Origin: JAUWKC01 sp035529895
GTDB taxonomy: Bacteria > Planctomycetota > Phycisphaerae > Sedimentisphaerales > Anaerobacaceae
Direction: 5' to 3'
NCBI GenBank assembly: GCA_035529895.1
Contig: DATKVV010000083.1
Coordinates: forward strand, 62,001-126,000
Length of the DNA stretch: 64,000 bases
How positions within the stretch are numbered: position 1 is the stretch's first letter; each line of letters begins with the position of its first letter. The notes beneath the pieces were generated by a model. It was not told the DNA's origin, searched no databases, and worked only from the letters and a program-made list of their open reading frames with translations. The translations under genes and the position numbers were made by a program. Shown piece by piece: positions 17,350-26,356 of this stretch.

Positions 17350-19284
17350 ATGAAAAGTACAGGAATTGGACCTTGCTGCTTTTTACTTTTGGCTCTTTTC
17401 AGTTGTCTCGGCGTATTCGCCTCGGCTCAGGCCGCGGTCCTGCCCGACACCGACAAGCTTATTCCGCCCGAAACCGTGTTCCTTGCAGAGATTGACAACT
17501 TCAGCCTGCTCCAGGGACAGTTTGAGAAAACCAACTTTTATAAACTCTACAAAGACCCGTCAATGAGTGCTTTTGTGGAGGACTTCAAAAACAAACTGCG
17601 CGAAAAAATCCGCAAGCAAGATAACAGGATTGCCGAGGCAATTGTCAACGCAGGCGTATTGCCCCAGGGCCGAGTGGCAATCGCCTGGGTGCTCGACGAG
17701 AAGGCCAAGAATACCGAGGAGGCGCCCGGCCTGTTTATAACGCAGTGGGGCGAAAGGGCTGCAAAAATCAAAGAAGCCGTGGAAGAACAGACCAGGAAAG
17801 CTGTTGAGCAAGGCGCGCATAAAAAGACCGACGACTACCAGGGCATTACCATTGTGACAATTATTAAGGAACTTCCGCCGAAAAAAGTGCCGGACCTCAG
17901 CGGCTATAATCCTGAAAGCGCCGATGCACCGCCGATGAAAACAGTCCAGCCGCCGCCGGCAAAAACTCACTATTGTTTTATTGACGACTGCCTGATCGGC
18001 TCGGACAGTATCGATGTTCTTAAGTTCGTCATAGCACATATCAAAGGTGCGGCAAGCCCGACGCTGGCCGGCGACGCCGATTATGTCACTGCCACAAGAG
18101 CCGTCGGTCCGTATCACGATATTGATTTCTATGTCAACATAAAACAAATTATCAAAGCGAGCATTGCTGAAGATACTACCGGCCAGGCAGCCATGATTAT
18201 AAACAACCTCGGTCTTGATAATGTTACGTCGCTCGGTGGTTCGGCTGGCCTCAGCAGGCAGGCCGGGAGTCCCTGCAGCGTCAAGGCGCTTCTTAAGATC
18301 AACGGCACAAAGAAAGGCATCTGTCGGATGCTGGAGCCTGAGTCGACAGTTCTCAGAGCGCCGCGGCTCATTCCCGCATCGGCCTGCTCGGCGACGTTTT
18401 TCAATCTGAACATTAGAAAGGCTTACGAGGAACTCGGCGGTATACTCACGAGCTTTTCGCCTCAGGCTGCGGCGTGGATGTATATGCCTCTTCCGACATC
18501 CCGTTCGCCGGATGAGCCGGGATTGAAGATAAAGGAGGACATAATTGACCACTTAGGCTCACAACTTGTAATTGCGCAGAGTATAAAAAAGCCCTTTTCC
18601 GCCGGTTCAAAACCCACAGAAACATTTTTTGCTTTGGCGGTAAACAACCGAAATGCTCTCGAAAAATCCCTTTCGCTTCTGCACAGCAAACTTGTGGCCG
18701 CCGGCAGACCCGATGCGCGTCGCGAACTTCTGGGCCATACGATTTATCTCGTCAAGATGCCGGGTTTCCCGTTTTTAAGTCCTGGACTGAGGCCCATGCA
18801 GGGTCCTGCCGCCCCCTCCGCTCCGCAGATGCCTACTTTAGCGTTTACAGTTACTGATACTCACTTGATATTCGCAGACGAATCAACCGTTGAGAGCGTC
18901 ATTCGGGCATTGAGCAGCAGCGGAGCCGTATCAATAGATGCGGCAAAGTGGTTTATTTCCGCCAGGTCCGCCATTCCCTCGGCTGTCGGTCTGGCAAGCT
19001 TACAGGATAATGTGGCCTCAGGGGAGCTTTCCTGGCGGATGATGAAGGAAAGCGCCAAGAGCAAAAGCGGCAGCGAGGGTTCGGGCGCCTCCATGGGTAT
19101 TGGGATGAGCTCGAGTTTCAATTTGATTTTTTCACAGCAGGGACTTGATCTGTTTAATTTCGGTCTCTTGCCTGAGTTCGATGTTGTGCGCAAGTATTTC
19201 GGCCTGTCTGCTTTTTATGGAGTGAGCAGGCCGGACGGTTTCTTCTTCGAGTTCAATTATCTCAGTCTGCCTGAAAGCAAATAA
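17350..19284 (+). CDS. Secreted protein of unknown function
   Basis: About 644 residues. A cleavable-looking signal peptide ends near 'SAQA'. The mature chain opens 'LPPDTDKLIPPETVFLAEID'-like sequence typical of large planctomycete secreted proteins that measure a repeated beta-alpha unit; no catalytic motif was recognised. Proline-rich linkers occur near residues 200 and 500, and a Ser/Gly-rich patch near 590. The ATG at 17350 was chosen over a TTG at 17320 because AAAGGTG precedes it and the signal peptide then starts correctly. It follows the protease gene by 35 bp and is likely co-transcribed with it. Confidence 0.7.
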   Translation: MKSTGIGPCCFLLLALFSCLGVFASAQAAVLPDTDKLIPPETVFLAEIDNFSLLQGQFEKTNFYKLYKDPSMSAFVEDFKNKLREKIRKQDNRIAEAIVNAGVLPQGRVAIAWVLDEKAKNTEEAPGLFITQWGERAAKIKEAVEEQTRKAVEQGAHKKTDDYQGITIVTIIKELPPKKVPDLSGYNPESADAPPMKTVQPPPAKTHYCFIDDCLIGSDSIDVLKFVIAHIKGAASPTLAGDADYVTATRAVGPYHDIDFYVNIKQIIKASIAEDTTGQAAMIINNLGLDNVTSLGGSAGLSRQAGSPCSVKALLKINGTKKGICRMLEPESTVLRAPRLIPASACSATFFNLNIRKAYEELGGILTSFSPQAAAWMYMPLPTSRSPDEPGLKIKEDIIDHLGSQLVIAQSIKKPFSAGSKPTETFFALAVNNRNALEKSLSLLHSKLVAAGRPDARRELLGHTIYLVKMPGFPFLSPGLRPMQGPAAPSAPQMPTLAFTVTDTHLIFADESTVESVIRALSSSGAVSIDAAKWFISARSAIPSAVGLASLQDNVASGELSWRMMKESAKSKSGSEGSGASMGIGMSSSFNLIFSQQGLDLFNFGLLPEFDVVRKYFGLSAFYGVSRPDGFFFEFNYLSLPESK

Positions 19285-19376
19285 GACCCGGTATCAGAAA
19301 ACTCATAATGGTTTTCCTTACCGCGGCTGTCCGCACGGTTCGCAGACTATTGCGGCGATTTTTTTGCCTTCCGTGC

Positions 19377-19405
19377 TTGACGGGACAACCAGATTTGAGT
19401 ATAAT
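19377..19405 (+). promoter_or_regulatory. Sigma-70-type promoter for efp
   Basis: TTGACG (19377-19382) and TATAAT (19400-19405) with 17-bp spacing, 47 bp before the EF-P start codon. Confidence 0.78.
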
Positions 19406-19452
19406 TCTTTCTTTCTGATATCTGTAGCGCGATATTAGCAAAGGAGACTGTT

Positions 19453-20010
19453 GTGAAGGCAAACGACTTGCGGCCGGGAATGGCCATCACTTTGGACGGC
19501 AAGCTGTATGTATGTACCCAGGCAACACACGTAACGCCCGGCAATTTACGGGCATTTGTGCAGGCAAAGCTAAGGTGCATTGCCGATGGCATAACGATTG
19601 AGAAACGTCTGCGCTCCACAGAAGACCTCGAACAGTCATTTCTTGATCGTCGCGAGATGGAGTACCTTTATTCCGACAATACCGGCCACGTCCTCATGGA
19701 CAACCAGACGTACGACCAAATCATAGTCTCAGATGACCTAATCGGAGAATCCATAAAATTCTTCAGTCCCAATACGACGCTGACGGCCCTGGTCTGCAAC
19801 GGAGCCGTTGTGGCCATCGAGCTGCCGAAAACGGTCGAACTAACGGTTACTGAAACGACTCCAATGCCCAAAGGAGCGACCGCGACTAATCAACTGAAGG
19901 AGGCTGTTTTGGAGACCGGCTTGAAGACACGAGTGCCCCAGTTTATCACTGTCGGCGAAGTGGTGCGCATCAGCACCCAAGACGGCTCCTACCTCGCCAG
20001 GGCAAAATGA
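19453..20010 (+). CDS. efp: Elongation factor P
   Basis: A 185-residue three-domain EF-P that relieves ribosome stalling at proline runs. KOW-like domain I spans residues 1-64, OB domains II and III follow, and 'TYDQIIVSDDLIGE' matches the central region. The loop that reaches the peptidyl-transferase centre reads 'TPGNLRAF' (28-35), with Asn31 where E. coli has the beta-lysylated Lys34. The start is GTG with AAAGGAG 6-7 nt upstream. A strong promoter precedes it. Confidence 0.93.
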   Translation: MKANDLRPGMAITLDGKLYVCTQATHVTPGNLRAFVQAKLRCIADGITIEKRLRSTEDLEQSFLDRREMEYLYSDNTGHVLMDNQTYDQIIVSDDLIGESIKFFSPNTTLTALVCNGAVVAIELPKTVELTVTETTPMPKGATATNQLKEAVLETGLKTRVPQFITVGEVVRISTQDGSYLARAK

Positions 20011-20235
20011 ACCGGCAAAAGCTGCAAGTATGAAGCAGCCGTATCCTTCGTCGCCGGGTAGTCTCAACAATCCTCCGCCGTGAGCCATACGAACATCCTT
20101 TTAGCCCACTGGCAAGTGCACAGTCGCGGCCGATATCTCCAAACAGACCAAGTAACCCCCTGTCTGCCAGAGCCTGTTTTCGGCAGGATCCGTTCTCACT
20201 GTTGCCTGCGGCGTGATTCGTTACCCGGCAATCTA

Positions 20236-21411
20236 TCAGTTGAACAGCGAACCAGCGGCGGAAGATATCTGCTCGGACAGAGCGCGGCAACGTTCCTCGT
20301 CGGGAGAAATCTCTTCCAGCAATTGCTTTACCGTTTCAAGACCTGCGTTATCAAATGTATGTCTCTCGTTCAAATCGTTAATGTCGGGCGCCGGCTCATA
20401 AGACAAAATTATATTTCCTCCGGTTTCGAAGGCCGCCATAGCGCCCTTTTTCCCGGTATCTTTCGAGACTAATCTGTCCCTGTCTCTTAACACTATGAAC
20501 GTTCGGTATAGTTCCCCGGACTTGGCACAGACCATATTCTCTGTGTGGGTCGCTTCATTTAGCTCGTGCCATGCCTTAATGATTCTGTCAACCGCAATCC
20601 GGGATTTTTTCCTGTCTCGTCCCTCAATCAGCCAGACGGGGATATAATAGTACGGCCGCGCAACCGTTATATCTTTGCTTTTGTAAACGACGTCCTTATC
20701 TCCAATCCTAATCTGCTCAATTGGAAACGGCTCGGTGGTGGCCTGCAAATGTTCGTGCCATCCAATCGTAGCCCCTGCAAGCCCGTTGAATATCACGCGA
20801 AAATAGCCGTCGGTTTTTTCCAAAAAATCATTAATTATCTCAGGAAGCTCGCTTCGATATTGCTGGGGACGATGCGCGGCGCTCATCACCGTAAAATGAT
20901 TATTCGTTATGTAGGCGAAATTCGCCCCCACGTGGAATTCCTCCCCGGCAAGGTCAATATCGAGAAGAATCTCTCCCGGGTTCTGTTTTTCAATATTCGT
21001 TTTACACAGATAGCAAGCCTTCCCGTTCTTGTCTTTGTTAATCAGCTTGGCCTGGTCAATGTTCTCGGCTATGACGTTGCGCTCTATAAGAAGTGCGTGA
21101 TTTTTTCTTAACTCGCGATGAGGATTCCATTGCAGACGAAAAGTAACGCCGCTATCGGCATCGAAGAAGCTTTTCTCGCTTTTTCCCTCAGTTTTCAGGG
21201 GGTCCGCCAACACGAAGCCGCTGTTGACCTGCTGGCGATACAAAGCAAGCAGCGCGTAGCTCAAACCCACTTTAGTTCTCAACTCATCAACACGCTTTAA
21301 GATACGTTCTCGTTGGGCTGCGGGCGCCTTGATAATCCACTCAAACAATGATTTAGCTTCATCAGAAGCGTGAAATATGCGATGCAAATCTTCAATATAG
21401 CTGTCACCCAT
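20236..21411 (-). CDS. DUF4922/HIT-like nucleotidyltransferase-family protein
   Basis: About 391 residues. 'GWHEHLQATTEPFPIE' near residue 227 gives the HxHxQ triad seen in GalT and GDP-L-galactose phosphorylase relatives, and 'CYLCKTN' near 137 may be part of a metal site. This suggests a nucleotide-sugar phosphorylase or nucleotidyl transferase, with an unknown substrate. The ATG at 21411 was chosen because AGGAAA lies just upstream; an earlier in-frame start at 21498 lacks one. It is the last gene in the minus-strand run that begins with nusA. Confidence 0.7.
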   Translation of the reverse strand: MGDSYIEDLHRIFHASDEAKSLFEWIIKAPAAQRERILKRVDELRTKVGLSYALLALYRQQVNSGFVLADPLKTEGKSEKSFFDADSGVTFRLQWNPHRELRKNHALLIERNVIAENIDQAKLINKDKNGKACYLCKTNIEKQNPGEILLDIDLAGEEFHVGANFAYITNNHFTVMSAAHRPQQYRSELPEIINDFLEKTDGYFRVIFNGLAGATIGWHEHLQATTEPFPIEQIRIGDKDVVYKSKDITVARPYYYIPVWLIEGRDRKKSRIAVDRIIKAWHELNEATHTENMVCAKSGELYRTFIVLRDRDRLVSKDTGKKGAMAAFETGGNIILSYEPAPDINDLNERHTFDNAGLETVKQLLEEISPDEERCRALSEQISSAAGSLFN

Positions 21412-21513
21412 CTTTTCCTGCCTTTTTACCGGCTGTATTCTCCAAATAGCCCCTTGTGTGTAATAAAAAGTTCGTTCAGCATAGACTGATGAAAGCAAAG
21501 CAAGAGGTTCAAG

Positions 21514-22389
21514 TTAGTGGATAACTTTATTGAGGGGATAAGTGATTATGCCCGAGGCCCCTGCACGCTTCAGAGCCGGAACGAGCGTTCGTTCGATTTT
21601 GTCTTCGATAATCACTTCCACTGCGACGTAGTCGGAATCGGCCAAACTCGAAATAGTCGGGCTCTTCTCGGCAGGTAAAATCTTCAATATTGATTCCAAA
21701 TCTTTCTTCCTTATGTTCATCTTCAAACCGACTCTGCTGCGGGCGTCAATTGCCGCATTAAGCAGTATGGCGATATTCTCTATCTTCGCCCGTTTGAATT
21801 TGTCCTGCCAGGCATTATTATTTGCGATAAATCTCGTTGTCGAGGTTATTATCGTGTCTATTATGCGCAGGTTATTTGCCCGCAGCGAAGCGCCCGTCTC
21901 GGTAAGTTCCACTATTGCATCAACCAGCCGAGCCTTTACTTCGGTAGCGCCCCAGCTAAATTCGATCCTTGCTTCAATATTCTTGTCGGCAAAATACTTC
22001 TTTGTCACATTAACCAGTTCGGTTGCAATTATGCCTCCTTCAAGGTCCTGCGGCTTTGTCACTTTCGATTCGTCGGGCACGGCCAATACCCATTTGGCCG
22101 GGCCGCTTGTGGATTTGCTATAGGCAAGCTCGCAGACCTCAACCACATCCGACTCATTCTCCATTATCCAATCGTGGCCGGTAAAGCCCGCGTCAAGCAC
22201 GCCATCAGCGACGTATCTGCTCATCTCCTGTGCCCGCAGACAAATCGGCTGGATCTGGTCGTCGTCTATCTGCGGCAAATAATCCCTTTCCGAATCTGTG
22301 ATGTGCAGGCCGGCCTTGTCAAATAGTTCAATAGTCGATTTTTGAAGACTCCCTGCGGGAATACCCAATTTTAGCACCTGCTCTGACAT
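21514..22389 (-). CDS. hisG: ATP phosphoribosyltransferase, long form
   Basis: First enzyme of histidine biosynthesis, joining ATP and PRPP. At 291 residues it is the long form, with a C-terminal ACT-like regulatory domain (about 215-291) that in homologues binds histidine for feedback inhibition. 'LGIPAGSLQKSTIELFDKAG' at the start and 'IVELTETGASLRANNLRI' near residue 160 (the PRPP-binding loop) are diagnostic. No other his gene is in the window; it lies between the HhH protein and the DUF4922 gene. Confidence 0.94.
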   Translation of the reverse strand: MSEQVLKLGIPAGSLQKSTIELFDKAGLHITDSERDYLPQIDDDQIQPICLRAQEMSRYVADGVLDAGFTGHDWIMENESDVVEVCELAYSKSTSGPAKWVLAVPDESKVTKPQDLEGGIIATELVNVTKKYFADKNIEARIEFSWGATEVKARLVDAIVELTETGASLRANNLRIIDTIITSTTRFIANNNAWQDKFKRAKIENIAILLNAAIDARSRVGLKMNIRKKDLESILKILPAEKSPTISSLADSDYVAVEVIIEDKIERTLVPALKRAGASGIITYPLNKVIH

Positions 22390-22412
22390 CCTGAATAATA
22401 GCCTCCTTATTT

Positions 22413-23123
22413 CTATTTCTTGCGTCTTGCCGTCTTTGTTGTTTTTGTCGTTTTCTTTTTACTTCCGGAAATGGCTCCTGTTTGCGTCTTTCGAGTGGTT
22501 TTCTTTTTTCCGGCGCCCTTATCAGACTCGCTCTCTCGCCTCAAAAGAGCATAGAACTCGTATGCGTTTTCGGCCGGGACCTGCTTGGCCAGGAAACCGG
22601 CTATCTGCTGCCTGCCTGCGTCGGGATAAACCAGTTCGTTCCTCTTCAAATAATCAATCATCTTCTCTGTAAGCGGCACGGCGTGGCCCTGTAGAGAGGT
22701 GAGCATGCAATAATCGACAACAAAGGGGCTGGCAACGTTCATTTTCTCGAGCATCTGTCTGGCCTGCTTCTTGCCGACCTTCTTTAACGCCTTCAGACTA
22801 ACCATGTGGTACTTGTCAAACACGGCCCTTAAGGCCTTGTTAAGTGTTGAAGTTATTTCTCTGTTAACAGGCGTATCAGCACCCAACACCTCGATAACTT
22901 CTTCGGCCCGTGAAACACGCAAATCGTTCAAATCGATAAAATAGTCGCTAAACCCCTTAATCGCCGATTGCGCTTGCGTCTCACTGATTTTCTCGCTTAG
23001 GACGGCATACACAAGTGCATCGACCGGCTCGTCATACGTGACACTTTGCATTCTCGGATGTGTACGTCTCAATGACCTGTATAGTTTGCGAAGTTTTTGT
23101 GAATATTCCTTGCTGCTTTTCAT
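22413..23123 (-). CDS. HhH-GPD/endonuclease III-like protein without iron-sulfur cluster, lysine-rich tail
   Basis: A 236-residue helical protein. 'ALVYAVLSEKISETQAQSA' resembles the start of endonuclease III. 'LKKVGKKQARQML' near 113 fits the helix-hairpin-helix with the catalytic Lys position, and 'FVVDYCML' near 134 may supply the catalytic Asp. The C-terminal Cys cluster of endonuclease III is absent. Residues 200-236 are almost all Lys, Thr, Arg and Ser, suited to nucleic-acid binding. Its place after rbfA could mean a ribosome or RNA role instead of DNA repair. Confidence 0.65.
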   Translation of the reverse strand: MKSSKEYSQKLRKLYRSLRRTHPRMQSVTYDEPVDALVYAVLSEKISETQAQSAIKGFSDYFIDLNDLRVSRAEEVIEVLGADTPVNREITSTLNKALRAVFDKYHMVSLKALKKVGKKQARQMLEKMNVASPFVVDYCMLTSLQGHAVPLTEKMIDYLKRNELVYPDAGRQQIAGFLAKQVPAENAYEFYALLRRESESDKGAGKKKTTRKTQTGAISGSKKKTTKTTKTARRKK

Positions 23124-23193
23124 GAGAAGCTCTGTTGTATTTACCTATTGCCTGTCATACCTTCAATTCCGTCGGCACAGCCGGCGCCGAGAT

Positions 23194-23622
23194 TCAGTCC
23201 TGGTCCTGGTCGCTCGAATCCTTCTGTTTCAACTCGGCGGCGGTCCGGTCTATCAGCTTCATAATTTCCAGAGTCTTCTTGAGGCTCTCATCCGTGTGAA
23301 GACGCAAAACGGGGCAGAACTTGGACTGCAACTTGTTGGCCACCAGCGATTGTATCCGGTTCCTCGCATGTGTTAGCGCCAGAAAAGTCTTGTTCTGGCC
23401 CGCATCACTCTCGGGCATTGCGGCTTTACTGTCTTTCCGCAAAACAGGGTCCTGCCCGAAAATGCTAAGATATACGTCGGCCACGCGCAAATCAGCGGAC
23501 ATATCAACCCTGGTCACGCTCACAAATCCCTCGATGCGAGGGTCGTTAAGGTGATTGGTAATGGCGTCGCTGACAGCCTCTTTTACTATCCGGGCCATTT
23601 TTTCCTGCCTTCTGCTCGGCAT
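23194..23622 (-). CDS. rbfA: Ribosome-binding factor A
   Basis: A 142-residue KH-fold protein that assists 30S maturation at the 16S rRNA 5' end. 'RQEKMARIVKEAVSDAITNH' at the start, 'VSVTRVDMSADLRVADVYLS' near residue 34 and 'LRLHTDESLKKTLEIMKLID' near 103 are family signatures. The 'F-DES' end segment is followed by an acidic tail. It is 53 bp downstream of infB in the standard nusA-infB-rbfA order. Confidence 0.92.
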   Translation of the reverse strand: MPSRRQEKMARIVKEAVSDAITNHLNDPRIEGFVSVTRVDMSADLRVADVYLSIFGQDPVLRKDSKAAMPESDAGQNKTFLALTHARNRIQSLVANKLQSKFCPVLRLHTDESLKKTLEIMKLIDRTAAELKQKDSSDQDQD

Positions 23623-23674
23623 AACGGTTTGTCTCTCGTACCTGGCGTCCTGCTCGGTGAACCGCGATATTCGT

Positions 23675-26257
23675 CTAAAGGGTTCTTTCTATCTTAACTA
23701 TTTCATAAAAGTCAAAAACGTCGTCTACCTTCACGTCGTCGAACTTCGCTATTTTGATGCCGCACTCCAGCCCCGCCTTGACCTCGTGAACATCGTCCTT
23801 GAAATGTTTCAGGGATTCTATAGTCATTTTATCTCTGATTACGACGTTGTCCCGTATCAATCGCAGCTTTGCATTCCTGGTTACGATGCCGCTATTGACA
23901 TAACAACCGGCAATCGTCCCGACCTTTGAGATCTTGAACGTCTTTCTTACCACAGCTCTGCCGACCGTTTTCTCCTGCTCCTGTGGCTCAAGCAGACCCG
24001 CCATCGACTTTTCCAGGTCTTCCGTTATACGGTATATTATGTTGTAGAGCCTTATATCTACGGCTTTTGCTTCCGCAATCCTGGCTACGTGCTCATCGGC
24101 GACAACATTAAAGCCGATAATAATTGCGTTCGACGCCTCAGCCAGCACAACGTCGCCCTCGGTAATTCCTCCGGGTGCTGCGTGCAAAATCCTGATCTTT
24201 ACCTCCTCGGTGCTCAACTCAGACAAATACTTCTTTAAGACATCCACCGAACCCTGCACGTCGGCGCGTATAATAAGGTTTAACTCTTTGACGTTGCCGG
24301 CCTCTATCTGGCTGAAAAGATTGTCCAGCGTTACGTGTGCTCGCCGAGCCAGTGAACTTTCCCTCGAGCGAATCTGGTTCTCCTCAGCGGCAGCCTTGGC
24401 CCTGTTGATATCATCCAGACAATAGAATTTATCGCCTGCCTGCGGGACGCCGCTCAGACCGGTAATCTCAACGGGCATTGAGCTTGTGGCAATCTTTATG
24501 GACTTGCCGTAACTGTTTTTCAAAGTCTTTACCCTGCCGTATGCACTGCCGGCAAGCACCACGTCGCCTTTGTTCAGTCGGCCCTCCTTGATTAACAGCG
24601 TTGCCACCGCCCCCCTCTGGGCCGACATCCTGGCTTCAACGACCCATCCCGTCGCCGGTATTGTATCATCAGCTTTCAATTCAAGCAGCTCTGCCACATA
24701 ATCGAGATGTTCGAGCAAATCATCTATCCCCTCGCCCGTAACCGCGCTGGTCTTCACCGCTTCGGTCTGTCCTCCCCATTCAGTCGGCGCCAAGCCGTGC
24801 TCAGCCAACTGCGAGTAAATACGATTTATGTCACAGCCGGGCAAATCTATCTTATTTAAGGCTACAATAACAGGCACATTTGCAGCTTTGGTATGAGCTA
24901 TCGCCTCGATGGTTTGGGGCATCACACCGTCATCAGCGGCGACCACCAGCACCGCCACATCCGTCATATTAGCGCCTCTGGCCCGCATAGCTGTAAAAGC
25001 TTCGTGTCCCGGTGTATCGAGAAATGTCACCCTGCTATCGTTACGGCTGACCTGATATGCGCCGATGTGCTGCGTAATGCCTCCCGCCTCGCTGGCGGTA
25101 ACATGTGTTGAGCGAATCTTATCCAGCAGGCTTGTCTTTCCGTGGTCAACATGCCCCAGCATGGTAGCGACCACGGATCGCTTCTTAAGATTGTTTCTCT
25201 CTCGCTGCTCGAATTCGGCCCTTACCTGCTCCTCCAGCCTGCTCTTTTGCTCTACGACCAGCTCGGTGCCAAATTCGACGGCAATCAGTTCGGCCATGTC
25301 GTTACTTATAATCTGATTGGCGGTAGCCATTACGCCCTGCAGCACCAGCTTGCTGATGATATCCGCCGATTTTACCGCCAGAGCGGCAGATAAATCCTTC
25401 ACTGTAATAGGCTCGCTTACCACGCTTTTTTTCGGCCTGACAGGTGCCGCAGCTTCAACATGGGACTTGCTGAGGATTTTCCTCGCCGGCCTTAATCGCA
25501 GGCTTTCGCCGCCGGCCGCATCAAGCCGTGCACGCCTTTCTTCAATATCTCTTTGACGCCATTTGCTCGACTTGGACTTTTTTACAGTTTCCGGATCCTG
25601 GTCCTCTCGACGACGCCCGTGTGTTCTTTCTTTGTACCTTTTTAGCGGCCCCTTCTTGTCCTTGTCCAAAACCAAAGTCAATCTTTCCCCGTCCTCTTTC
25701 TTGTATATCAACGGCTCGGTAACGGGCGCATCGTACCTGAATTTTGGTTTCGGCGGCCGCACCGGCTCCGGGGCTTCCACTCGGACAACCTGCGGGCCAG
25801 TCAGTCGGGCCGGCTCAGGTTTTTCCAGAATCGGACCTGCCGGCAATATCGGTTCCGGCTCCGGTTCAGGCTCCAACTCCAGTTCCGGTTCCAATTCCAG
25901 TTCCGGTTCCTGCGTTGGAGGTTCTTCTACGGCTGCCGCCACTGTCTCGACACGAGGCTCGACAGGTTCAGCTTCCTTTGTTGTTTCCTTTTCCGCTTCT
26001 TCTTTTTTCTCCCCCCGTCTCCGCTTTTTTGCCCTTTTCCCGACTTTTACTTTGTCCAGATCCACCTTCTCGGCCGTCTCGACCGTCGTTATATTCTCGC
26101 CCTCACTAAACCATTCGCGAATAGTTGCCGCCAAACCAGCCGATATCACCGACATGTGGTTCTTGACGTCCAGACCTTCATCCTGACACTTGTTGACAAT
26201 AGCAGTGCTCTTAACACCAAGCTCCTTGGCCAAAATGTAAACCCTTGTAGTAGCCAT
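23675..26257 (-). CDS. infB: Translation initiation factor IF-2
   Basis: An 860-residue GTPase that delivers initiator tRNA to the 30S subunit. It has an IF2_N domain at 1-50, an acidic and proline-rich linker (80-150) with runs of Glu/Pro/Leu, then a second IF2_N-like segment near 280. The G domain carries 'GHVDHGKTSLL' near 367, 'DTPGHEAF' near 412 and 'NKIDLPG' near 466. Domains II-IV follow to the end. The Glu-Pro-Glu repeat DNA in the linker is slightly repetitive. Confidence 0.97.
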   Translation of the reverse strand: MATTRVYILAKELGVKSTAIVNKCQDEGLDVKNHMSVISAGLAATIREWFSEGENITTVETAEKVDLDKVKVGKRAKKRRRGEKKEEAEKETTKEAEPVEPRVETVAAAVEEPPTQEPELELEPELELEPEPEPEPILPAGPILEKPEPARLTGPQVVRVEAPEPVRPPKPKFRYDAPVTEPLIYKKEDGERLTLVLDKDKKGPLKRYKERTHGRRREDQDPETVKKSKSSKWRQRDIEERRARLDAAGGESLRLRPARKILSKSHVEAAAPVRPKKSVVSEPITVKDLSAALAVKSADIISKLVLQGVMATANQIISNDMAELIAVEFGTELVVEQKSRLEEQVRAEFEQRERNNLKKRSVVATMLGHVDHGKTSLLDKIRSTHVTASEAGGITQHIGAYQVSRNDSRVTFLDTPGHEAFTAMRARGANMTDVAVLVVAADDGVMPQTIEAIAHTKAANVPVIVALNKIDLPGCDINRIYSQLAEHGLAPTEWGGQTEAVKTSAVTGEGIDDLLEHLDYVAELLELKADDTIPATGWVVEARMSAQRGAVATLLIKEGRLNKGDVVLAGSAYGRVKTLKNSYGKSIKIATSSMPVEITGLSGVPQAGDKFYCLDDINRAKAAAEENQIRSRESSLARRAHVTLDNLFSQIEAGNVKELNLIIRADVQGSVDVLKKYLSELSTEEVKIRILHAAPGGITEGDVVLAEASNAIIIGFNVVADEHVARIAEAKAVDIRLYNIIYRITEDLEKSMAGLLEPQEQEKTVGRAVVRKTFKISKVGTIAGCYVNSGIVTRNAKLRLIRDNVVIRDKMTIESLKHFKDDVHEVKAGLECGIKIAKFDDVKVDDVFDFYEIVKIERTL

Positions 26258-26356
26258 AAAATGGTCTTAACTCTTTAATGCCAGGTTCTGAACCTCACTT
26301 TGTGATACATTACCGAATACTTTCAAACGGCAACACTGCCAACCGCACGACAAAAG

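Noticed and set aside
25840..25920. Short repeats in infB as a CRISPR-like array
   Set aside because: Units encode the Glu/Pro linker in frame, vary in length and have no spacers.
25744..26109. Pro/Val-rich plus-strand frame in infB
   Set aside because: Product of the repetitive Glu/Pro linker read on the wrong strand.
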